Positions 34,809 to 41,307 of a stretch of 64,000 nt of DNA are shown here, in pieces. The notes beneath the pieces are model-generated. The model did not search any database and had not been told where the DNA came from. It saw only the letters and a program-made list of their open reading frames with translations. Source of the DNA: Hymenobacter puniceus (GTDB taxonomy: Bacteria; Bacteroidota; Bacteroidia; Cytophagales; Hymenobacteraceae); NCBI RefSeq assembly GCF_014333525.1, contig NZ_JACSCX010000001.1:868001-932000 (forward strand). Reading direction: 5' to 3'. A program made the translations under genes and the position numbers. The stretch's first letter is position 1. The number at the start of each line of letters is the position of its first letter.

Positions 34809-36317
34809 TTAATGTTCCGTTGGCGCGGGGGCTTTGGCGCTGACGGAGGTGGGCGCGGGCTCGTCCTTTTTCTTGTCGCCCCGGTGGCTCTGGCGCTCCT
34901 CCTGAATGTGGCGCAGGTACTTGGTCACGTCGCCGGTGGGGTAGTGGCCGGTGAAGCAGGCGAAGCAACTGCCACCGTGGCCTTTCTCCTCAGAAAACAG
35001 TTCCTGCAAATCCTCCACCGATTGGTAAATCACCTTGTCAGCCTCGATGTAGCGGCAGATTTCTTCCTCGGTGTAGTTGGCCGCAATCAGCTCGGTGCTC
35101 ATGGCCATGTCGATGCCGTAAATGCAGGGCGAAATGATGGGCGGGGCGCTGCTGATGAAGTATACCTCGGCGGCCCCGGCCTCGCGCAGGATGCGCACGA
35201 TGCGCCGGGAAGTAGTGCCGCGCACGATGCTGTCGTCCACCACGGCCACCTTCTTACCCTCCACAAACTCGCGGATGGGGTTCAGCTTTTTCTTCACGAT
35301 GTCCTCGCGGCCGGCCTGGCTGCTCACGATAAAGGAGCGGCCCATGTGGTTATTCTTCACCATGGCGCGGCGGTAGGGCACCCCAATAGCTTCGGCCAAA
35401 CCAGAGGCTGAGAAGTAGCCTGACGAGGGCACGTCAATCACCATATCCGGCTGAATCCCCGACTCAATCACCTTCTTGGCCAGCATCTTGCCCAAGCGCA
35501 CCCGTTCCCGGGCCACCAGGCGGCCGTGGATGGTGGAGTCTTCGCGGGCGAAGTAGATGTGCTCGAACACGCAGAAGTTTTTGGGCTGCTCCTGCTGGTT
35601 TTTGTGGTGCACCTTGAAATCCTTGTCGATGAACACCGCCTGGCCGGGGCCTACGTTTTCCACGAACTCGAAACCCAGGTAATCAAAGCAGGTGCTTTCC
35701 GAGGCGAAGGCGTACACCGGGCCGCGCTCCGTTTCGCGGCGGCCCAGCACCAATGGCCGGATACCCAGCGGATCGTTGAAGGCCAGCAGGCCGTGGCCGG
35801 CAATGATGGTGATGGTGGCGTAGGCCCCTTTCACCAACTCCTGCGTCGTCTCCACGGCGTCGAAAATGTCGATAACCGAGATGTTGTCGAGGTTTTTCAG
35901 GCGCAGCTCCGAGGCGAAGGTGTACATGATGAGCTCCAGGTCATTGCTGGTTTTGGGCAGCACGTGGTACTTCTCATGCAGGCGCTTGGCGGCCGAGCGG
36001 AAGTTGATGACGTTGCCGTTGTGCACCATCGACAGCCCAAACGGGTAGCTGGTGGTAAACGGCTGCGCCAGCTCGGCATCACCGGAACCCTGGGTGGTGT
36101 AGCGCGCGTGCCCGATGCCGATGTTGCCCTTCAGCTTCTTGAGCTGCTTGGGCTTGAACACGTCGGAGATGAGGCCGTTGCCCTTGCAGAGGTGGAAGTT
36201 CTCGTCGAAGGTGGCAATGCCGGCCGCGTCCTGGCCGCGGTGCTGAAGCGCGGTGAGGCCGAACACAATATCGTGCGCAACGTCATCAGGACCGTAAAAA
36301 CCTACTATTCCGCACAT
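34809..36317 (-). CDS. purF: Amidophosphoribosyltransferase
   Basis: PurF makes 5-phosphoribosylamine from PRPP and glutamine, the first committed purine step. The 502-residue protein begins MCGIVGFYG, so Cys2 becomes the N-terminal nucleophile of the glutaminase domain after Met removal. Further blocks are LQHRGQDAAGIATFD, IGHARYTTQGSGD and the PRPP loop VAVVDDSIVRGTTSRRIV. Late cysteines (GGSCFACFTGHYPTGD) are typical of the family. The C-terminus has an extra charged tail (DKKKDEPAPTSVSAKAP). The start lies just downstream of a GTTGTCAGTTGCCAGTTG repeat word and of a palindrome. Confidence 0.96.
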   Translation of the reverse strand: MCGIVGFYGPDDVAHDIVFGLTALQHRGQDAAGIATFDENFHLCKGNGLISDVFKPKQLKKLKGNIGIGHARYTTQGSGDAELAQPFTTSYPFGLSMVHNGNVINFRSAAKRLHEKYHVLPKTSNDLELIMYTFASELRLKNLDNISVIDIFDAVETTQELVKGAYATITIIAGHGLLAFNDPLGIRPLVLGRRETERGPVYAFASESTCFDYLGFEFVENVGPGQAVFIDKDFKVHHKNQQEQPKNFCVFEHIYFAREDSTIHGRLVARERVRLGKMLAKKVIESGIQPDMVIDVPSSGYFSASGLAEAIGVPYRRAMVKNNHMGRSFIVSSQAGREDIVKKKLNPIREFVEGKKVAVVDDSIVRGTTSRRIVRILREAGAAEVYFISSAPPIISPCIYGIDMAMSTELIAANYTEEEICRYIEADKVIYQSVEDLQELFSEEKGHGGSCFACFTGHYPTGDVTKYLRHIQEERQSHRGDKKKDEPAPTSVSAKAPAPTEH

Positions 36318-36381
36318 GTTGGGTTGTCAGTTGCCAGTTGCTCGTTACCGGGCCGCTGTGGGTGGTGGGTGGTACTATAGC

Positions 36382-36480
36382 ACGTCATGCTGAGCGAAGC
36401 CGAAGCATCTCTACCGCTTCGTTGCAACGCTATATGATTAGCCAGAGGTAGAGATGCTTCGGCTTCGCTCAGCAGGACGT
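36382..36480. repeat. 99-bp palindromic repeat (copy 4), overlapping the end of purN
   Basis: Arms at 36382-36415 and 36447-36480 are reverse complements over 34 bases with one mismatch (core words ACGTCATGCTGAG and GAAGCATCTCTACC). The arm at 36447-36480 is inside the purN frame and encodes its last residues; the purN stop codon lies in the loop-side sequence at 36438-36440. Confidence 0.92.
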
Positions 36481-37079
36481 TCTTGGTTGATGAGTTCAGC
36501 CAGCGTTTCGGCGTACATGCGGTGCTCCACGGCTAGGCCGCGGCGCTCTACTTCGGCTAGGGTGTCGGCCCCGCGTAAGTCAACAGCATGCTGGGCCAGA
36601 ATAGGTCCGGTGTCGAGGCCTTCGTCCACCAGATGCACCGTGATTTTGGTTTCGGGCAGGCGGTTGTCGAAGGCCCACTCGTAGGCGTGCAGGCCTTGGT
36701 GCTGGTGCGTATCGGCGGGATGAATGTTGACGATGCGGCCCGCAAATGCGCGGATGAACGTGGGCGACAGAATACGCATGTAACCAGCCAGCACCACGTA
36801 ATCGGGCTGATACTGTTGCAGCACTTCTACTACTTCGGCATCAAACTCGGCCCGCTTGCGGCCCTGGCTGCTGCGGCTGGCGGTGGGGCAACCCAGCGCG
36901 GCGGCCGTGGTCAGCCCGGGCGCGTCGGGCACGTTACTGAACACCACGGCTACTTCGGCCAGCTCCTGCAGCACACCGTGTTGCACGGCGTTTACCAGGG
37001 CCACCATGTTGGAGCCCCGGCCCGACAGCAGAATGGCCAGGCGCGCTTTGCGGGTGCTATGGTTACCAGTTGCCTGCAA
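36438..37079 (-). CDS. purN: Phosphoribosylglycinamide formyltransferase
   Basis: PurN formylates GAR with 10-formyl-THF. The core has RLAILLSGRGSNMVALVNAV, the VVLAGYMRILS block and the catalytic segment NIHPADTHQHQGLHAYEWAF, followed by VDEGLDTGPI with the catalytic Asp. The stretch after NIHP (ADTH instead of the usual SLLP) marks a divergent subgroup. No ATG fits between the purD stop and the core. The TTG at 37079 overlaps the end of purD by 17 bases and is my choice; an ATG at 37124 would add residues read from purD. The last about 14 residues (ERPAERSRSISTSG) come from a palindromic repeat. Confidence 0.9.
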   Translation of the reverse strand: MQATGNHSTRKARLAILLSGRGSNMVALVNAVQHGVLQELAEVAVVFSNVPDAPGLTTAAALGCPTASRSSQGRKRAEFDAEVVEVLQQYQPDYVVLAGYMRILSPTFIRAFAGRIVNIHPADTHQHQGLHAYEWAFDNRLPETKITVHLVDEGLDTGPILAQHAVDLRGADTLAEVERRGLAVEHRMYAETLAELINQERPAERSRSISTSG

Positions 37080-38346
37080 GAGTCGGTTCCGGCCGCTGGC
37101 CGATGTCGGTGCGGATGTACACATCCTGGAAATTCACTTTTTCTGCTTCGCGGTACACGTGCTGCACGGCGTCCTCCAGCTCCTCGCCGTGGCCCACCAG
37201 CACCAGCACCCGGCCGCCGTTGGTCACCAGCTCGCCGGTTTCGGTGCGCTTGGTGGCCCCGTGGAAAGCCAGGATGCTGGGGTGCAGCTGGTCGAGGCCG
37301 GTAATGGGGAGGCCGGTGGGGAAACTGGCGGCGGGGTAGCCGCCCGAGGCCAGTACCACGCCCACGTAGTAGCCGCGCCGCTGGCGCACCACGGTTTGCT
37401 GCAGCTTGCCGTCGAGGGTGGCTTCAATCAGCTCCAGCAGGCTACTTTCCAGGCCGGGCAGCAGCACTTCGGCTTCGGGGTCGCCGAGGCGGGTGTTGTA
37501 CTCGAGTAGCTTGGGGCCTTGGGGCGTGAGCATGATGCCGAAGTACAGGAAGCCGTTTAAATCGAACTGCTCATTTTGCAGGCCGCGCAGGGTAGGGTCT
37601 ACAATGTCGGTGCGAATGGCGGCCAGCACGTTGTCGTCACAGAAGGGCACGGGGCAATAGGCGCCCATGCCGCCGGTGTTGGGGCCCTGGTCGCCGGCCA
37701 GCAACTGCTTGTGGTCCTGGGAGGGGCTGAGCAGGCGGATGCGGTTACCATCGGTGATGCCGATGATGCTGATTTCGGGGCCGGTGAGCTTTTCTTCGAG
37801 CAGGAAGCTGAACCAACCGCTGTGCAGGCGGGCTAAATCGTCGAGGGCGGCGTGGGCCTCTTCCACCGAGGAGCACACGTAGACACCTTTGCCGGCTGCC
37901 AGCCCGTCGAACTTCACTACCACGTCGCCGTTCAGCTCAGCAGCTTTGGCGCGGGCGGCGTCCATCTTGTCGCTGCGGAACTGCCAGGACAAGGCCGTGG
38001 CTACCCCGTGGCGGCGCATGAAATCCTTGCTCCACACCTTGGAGCTTTCCAACGTAGCCCCCGCCCGCCCCGGCCCAAACACGCGGATATCGGAACCCTT
38101 AAAGAAATCCGTGACGCCCGCCGCCAAAGGAGCCTCGGGCCCTACTACTATCAGTTTCACGCCCTGCGCTTCGCAGAAGGCTTTGATGGCCGGAAAATCG
38201 GTGGCGCTAATGTCAGGTTGACTGTTCGGAATGCCGGCATTGCCGGGCAGCACGTGCACGGTGGCGCCGTCACGGGTCAGCTTCCACGCCATGGCGTGTT
38301 CACGGGCCCCGCCGCCGAGGAGTACTATGGGTGTTGGATTCGTCAC
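37063..38346 (-). CDS. purD: Phosphoribosylamine--glycine ligase
   Basis: PurD joins glycine to phosphoribosylamine with ATP. The 427-residue protein has the N-domain start VLLGGGAREHAMAWKL, the VVGPEAPLAAGVTDFF block, the ATP-grasp segments VVKFDGLAAGKGVYV and GTGGMGAYCP-like NTGGMGAYCPVP, and YNTRLGDPEAEVLLP. Catalytic and metal-binding Glu/Asn in ARLGDPE type motif are intact. Its stop codon lies inside the start of purN, suggesting translational coupling. Confidence 0.96.
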   Translation of the reverse strand: MTNPTPIVLLGGGAREHAMAWKLTRDGATVHVLPGNAGIPNSQPDISATDFPAIKAFCEAQGVKLIVVGPEAPLAAGVTDFFKGSDIRVFGPGRAGATLESSKVWSKDFMRRHGVATALSWQFRSDKMDAARAKAAELNGDVVVKFDGLAAGKGVYVCSSVEEAHAALDDLARLHSGWFSFLLEEKLTGPEISIIGITDGNRIRLLSPSQDHKQLLAGDQGPNTGGMGAYCPVPFCDDNVLAAIRTDIVDPTLRGLQNEQFDLNGFLYFGIMLTPQGPKLLEYNTRLGDPEAEVLLPGLESSLLELIEATLDGKLQQTVVRQRRGYYVGVVLASGGYPAASFPTGLPITGLDQLHPSILAFHGATKRTETGELVTNGGRVLVLVGHGEELEDAVQHVYREAEKVNFQDVYIRTDIGQRPEPTLAGNW

Positions 38347-38412
38347 GGTGTCGTTCTAGTGTTGGTTCCCGCAGAGGGCGCAAAGGTTTTCGCAGAGGTG
38401 TGCAGAGTCGTT

Positions 38413-38796
38413 CTAACTGATATCGTCAATGGAAACAATCCGGTCCTCCGCAAACTGAAACACCGACCTACCCTGCAGTTGCAGCGCGTCGCCCGCTTTC
38501 AGGCCGTTGGGGAAATCTACGGCCGCCACGGCCGAGTAGTCAATGCGTACTTCAGCGCTGTTGTCGGCGAACTGCCAATCGGTAATACGCTGCTCGCGCT
38601 GCGAAAAATACGATTTGGCTTGCTCAGCCTGCTGGCGGAAGCTCTCCTTGCCAGTGGTGGTCAGGTTAACTTCCCCGCCGGAAATATTGCGAAATACTAC
38701 CTCCTCGTGCAAATGGCGCAGCATGCCAGCTACGTCAAAGGCGTTGTACGCTTCGATGTAGTCGGTTACCAGCTTTTTTGCCTGCGAGGGTTCCAT
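38413..38796 (-). CDS. SnoaL/NTF2-like protein in the purine operon
   Basis: The 127-residue protein begins MEPSQAKKLVTDYIEAYNAF and has the NTF2 cone fold pattern: a long N-terminal helix pair, FDVAGMLRHLHEEVVFRNIS, then strands ending FQFAEDRIVSIDDIS. Such proteins bind small molecules or act as enzymes, but no catalytic residues stand out. The start codon is one base after the purC stop codon, so the two are translated together. Why an NTF2-like protein is kept between purC and purD is not known; I would not assign it a purine role on context alone. Confidence 0.8.
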   Translation of the reverse strand: MEPSQAKKLVTDYIEAYNAFDVAGMLRHLHEEVVFRNISGGEVNLTTTGKESFRQQAEQAKSYFSQREQRITDWQFADNSAEVRIDYSAVAAVDFPNGLKAGDALQLQGRSVFQFAEDRIVSIDDIS

Positions 38797-38797
38797 G

Positions 38798-39727
38798 CTA
38801 CTTGGCGTCTTGAATGATACCAGCGCGCACCAGGTTGCTCACCATGCGGGCCTGCATATCGTTGTCGTTAGAAGATGCAGCGGGCAGCGGGGCGCCGGTG
38901 ATACGCTCGTAGATGTCGAGGTAGCGGCGGGTGGCCTCGGCCGAAACTTCGGGCGTGAGGGCGCGGGGGTACTGGCCGTCCTGCTTGTGGGCAATCAGCC
39001 ACTGGCGCACGTACTCCTTGTCCATCTGCTCGGCGGCCTCGGGGTTGCGGGCGTAGTTGTCGGCGCTCCAGAAGCGCGACGAATCGGGCGTGTGGATTTC
39101 GTCAATCAGCAGCAACTCCCCGTTGCGCAGCCCGAACTCATACTTGGTATCCACCAGAATGATGCCGCGCTCAGCCATCCACTGGGAGGCAAAATTGAAC
39201 AACTCCAGCGCCTTCACCCGCATCTGCTCGTACAGCTCGGCCGTCACCCAGCCTTCGGCCACCAGGTTCTCGGGCGTAATCTCCCGGTCCGATTCTTCCT
39301 TGGTGGTAGGCGTTACGATGGGCTCGGGAAACTTCTGGTGCTTGGTCAGGCCATCGGGCACCGATACGCCCGAAAAGCTGCGCTGGCCCTGCTGGTAGCC
39401 TCGCCACATGGAGCCGGTGAGGTAGTTGCGCACCACCATCTCCACCCGGATGGGCTCGGCCTCTTGGGCCAGCGTAACGTTGGGGTCGGGCAGGCTGATG
39501 ACGTGGTTGGGGATGATGTGCCGGGTTTTGTCGAACCAGAAAGCCGCCAGCCCGTTGAGTACGGCCCCTTTGTGCGCCACGGGCGTTTCCAGCACCGAGT
39601 CGAAGGCCGACAGCCGGTCAGTTACCACAATCAGCCGCTCCCCCGACGGGGCGCGGAACGAGTCACGAACCTTGCCACGGTGCAGGAGTTCGAGTTGGGG
39701 CGTTTCGAAGTGGTTGAGGGTGTTCAT
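38798..39727 (-). CDS. purC: Phosphoribosylaminoimidazole-succinocarboxamide synthase
   Basis: PurC ligates aspartate to CAIR to give SAICAR. The 309-residue protein is of the longer, eukaryote-like branch. It shows LLHRGKVRDSFRAPSGERLI, VTDRLSAFDSVL, PIRVEMVVRNYLTGSMWRGY, and the DTKYEFGLRNGELLLIDEIHTPDSSRFW block that carries catalytic and substrate contacts. It starts at ATG 39727, just after an inverted-repeat copy (39763-39799) that separates it from the purQ fusion. The stop is followed one base later by the NTF2-like gene. Confidence 0.96.
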   Translation of the reverse strand: MNTLNHFETPQLELLHRGKVRDSFRAPSGERLIVVTDRLSAFDSVLETPVAHKGAVLNGLAAFWFDKTRHIIPNHVISLPDPNVTLAQEAEPIRVEMVVRNYLTGSMWRGYQQGQRSFSGVSVPDGLTKHQKFPEPIVTPTTKEESDREITPENLVAEGWVTAELYEQMRVKALELFNFASQWMAERGIILVDTKYEFGLRNGELLLIDEIHTPDSSRFWSADNYARNPEAAEQMDKEYVRQWLIAHKQDGQYPRALTPEVSAEATRRYLDIYERITGAPLPAASSNDNDMQARMVSNLVRAGIIQDAK

Positions 39728-39762
39728 GCAGCGTGAGTTTATCAGGTCGTGCGGGCGAAGTG

Positions 39763-39799
39763 CCTCACCCCCCGGCCCCCTCTCCAGGGGGAGAGGGGG
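39763..39799. repeat. 37-bp inverted repeat A of the DUF559 cassette
   Basis: This copy begins CCTCACCCCCCGGCCCCCTC and is the exact reverse complement (37 of 37) of the sequence at 40252-40288. Within it, CCCCCTCTCC and GGAGAGGGGG can pair to a REP-like hairpin. It starts 35 bases upstream of the purC ATG and ends 12 bases past the end of the nuclease frame. Confidence 0.95.
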
Positions 39800-39811
39800 T
39801 GCCAGGCGTCC

Positions 39812-41305
39812 TTAATTCTTTACAGAGTGTTGGAATAGAGCAGCACTTATTTTTTGCAGCACGGTAGGCAGTTGGTGCAGTACCTGTCCATTGGTGAAAC
39901 GAAGCACGTAATAGCCTACCCCTTCCAGCTCATAGGTGCGGCCCGAGTCGTACTCGGCTTGCCCCGCTTCATCGTGTACCTCACCATCCACTTCCACAAT
40001 CAGGTTGTGCTGGGTGCAGATGAAATCCACAATAAACTTACCAATGGCGTGCTGCCGACGGAACTTAGCATCGTCCAGCTGCCGGTTACGCAGAGCCTGC
40101 CATAACACATCTTCGGCCGGAGTAGGCTCGCGGCGCATCTGTCCGCTAAACGGCTTCAGACGTTCGTACCACAGAGTCTTGTCTGCCGTCAGTCGTGGCC
40201 TATTCCCGCCTTCCTGCTGCTCATCTGTACTTGCTTGCTCAACGCCAAGCTCCCCCTCTCCCCCTGGAGAGGGGGCCGGGGGGTGAGGCAACGACGCCAC
40301 GTGCTCCACAATGTTGCGGAACAGCCATATCCCGTCGCCCTCCTCACTCAGGCCGGGGGTAGCGCGCTTGCGGCGGGCCCAGTCGGGGTGGTTGTAGAGC
40401 GAGAGGAAGGCTTCGGGGTGGGGCATCAGGCCGAACACGCGGCCGGTGGTATCGGTCAGGCCGGCGCAGTTAAGGTCGGCACCGTTGGGGTTGAAGGGGT
40501 ACACGTCGGTGGGGGCCCCGTCGAAGTCGGCGTAGGTGAGGCAGTTCAGGCCGCGGGCCTCAATGGCGGCGCGAGTGGCCTCGTCCTGGATGATGAGGCG
40601 GCCTTCGCCGTGACGCACGGGTACTTCCAGCGTCGTGAGGCCCTTCAGGAAGGGCGTAGTGGCGCGGGGGTTAACGGTCAGCTTCACCCAGCGGTCCTCG
40701 TAGCGGCCCGAGGCGTTGTGCGTGAGGGTTACTTCGGGCGTTACGGTGCCGCTCAGGTCGGGTAGCAGGCCCAGCTTCACCAGCACCTGGAAGCCGTTGC
40801 AGATGCCCAGCACGTGCTTGCCGCCGGCCACAAATTCCTTGATGTCGTCAAGCAGCGTGCGGCCCTCGGCGTTGCGGCGGTAGCGCAGCTTGTTGGCCAG
40901 CACCACGCCCGAGCCCAGGTCGTCGCCGAAGGAGAAGCCGCCGGGGAAGTTCAGGATATCGAAGTCGTGGATGCTCACGTGACCGTGCAGCACCTGGTTC
41001 AGATGCACGATGGTGGCCTCGGCCCCTACCAGTCGGTAGGCGGCGGCAAATTCTTCCTCGCAGTTGATGCCAAAACCGGTCAGGATAAGCGCCCGAACTT
41101 TTGAGTTGTCAGTTGCCAGTTGTCGGTTGTCAGTTGGCTGTTCTTCCTTGGTTTTCAGGGGCTCGGTGGATTCGTGGCCGGGGTCTACGCTTTTGAAGCC
41201 GGGCAGCACGATTTCGCCTTCCCGAGTTACCACTTCGTGGCCGGGGTCGTCGTGCTGGGGGCGCGGGGGCGTGTGCTGGTCCGGCAGTTGGGGAGTCTGT
41301 TCCAT
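39812..41305 (-). CDS. purQ: FGAM synthase glutaminase subunit PurQ fused to a DUF559 endonuclease domain
   Basis: The ATG at 41305 gives 497 residues in three parts. Residues 1-68 are a low-complexity extension with a doubled DPGHE word. Residues 69-338 are PurQ: RALILTGFGINCEEEF, the FPGGFSFGDDLGSG block, nucleophile Cys169 in GICNGFQ, and His296/Glu298 in MPHPEAF. PurQ supplies ammonia to PurL for FGAM synthesis. After a linker read through a repeat (339-354), residues 375-490 form a DUF559/Vsr-fold nuclease. It has FRRQHAIGKFIVDFIC with Asp427 and LIVEVDGEVH with Glu438/Asp440. The fusion appears to result from insertion of the cassette at the purQ 3' end. Met390 could allow separate nuclease synthesis. 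Confidence 0.92.
   Translation of the reverse strand: MEQTPQLPDQHTPPRPQHDDPGHEVVTREGEIVLPGFKSVDPGHESTEPLKTKEEQPTDNRQLATDNSKVRALILTGFGINCEEEFAAAYRLVGAEATIVHLNQVLHGHVSIHDFDILNFPGGFSFGDDLGSGVVLANKLRYRRNAEGRTLLDDIKEFVAGGKHVLGICNGFQVLVKLGLLPDLSGTVTPEVTLTHNASGRYEDRWVKLTVNPRATTPFLKGLTTLEVPVRHGEGRLIIQDEATRAAIEARGLNCLTYADFDGAPTDVYPFNPNGADLNCAGLTDTTGRVFGLMPHPEAFLSLYNHPDWARRKRATPGLSEEGDGIWLFRNIVEHVASLPHPPAPSPGGEGELGVEQASTDEQQEGGNRPRLTADKTLWYERLKPFSGQMRREPTPAEDVLWQALRNRQLDDAKFRRQHAIGKFIVDFICTQHNLIVEVDGEVHDEAGQAEYDSGRTYELEGVGYYVLRFTNGQVLHQLPTVLQKISAALFQHSVKN
40252..40288. repeat. 37-bp inverted repeat B of the DUF559 cassette
   Basis: This is the exact reverse complement of 39763-39799. On the minus strand it is read in the purQ frame as part of the PHPPAPSPGGEGE linker, right after the natural end of the PurQ fold. 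Confidence 0.95.
41104..41140. repeat. GTTGTCAGTTGCCAGTTG-type repeat inside purQ N-terminal extension
   Basis: The words GTTGTCAGTTG and CCAGTTGTCGGTTGTCAGTT form a short-period repeat about 37 bases long. An 18-base piece of it (GTTGTCAGTTGCCAGTTG) recurs at 36323-36340, just before purF. Read on the minus strand, it encodes PTDNRQLATDN of the purQ extension. Confidence 0.75.
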
Positions 41306-41307
41306 GA

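Larger units (their letters stand above)
39763..40288. mobile_element. REP-flanked DUF559 nuclease cassette (candidate mobile unit)
   Basis: A 526-bp unit is bounded by two perfect 37-bp inverted copies of a GC-rich hairpin repeat and contains little except a DUF559 endonuclease domain. It sits at the 3' end of purQ, where the outer part of one repeat is translated as a linker (LPHPPAPSPGGEGELG). I see no target-site duplication. The layout (palindrome, nuclease gene, inverted palindrome) parallels REP/RAYT units, in which a single-strand nuclease mobilises flanking REP hairpins. Mobility is inferred from structure only. Confidence 0.6.

Noticed and set aside
33434..36480. The palindromes as a CRISPR array
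   Set aside because: They are few, 100 bp long, self-complementary and unevenly spaced between genes, with no spacer pattern and no cas genes.
39763..40288. Interpretation of the DUF559 cassette as a classical insertion sequence
   Set aside because: No transposase motif and no target-site duplication are visible; only a nuclease domain and hairpin repeats.
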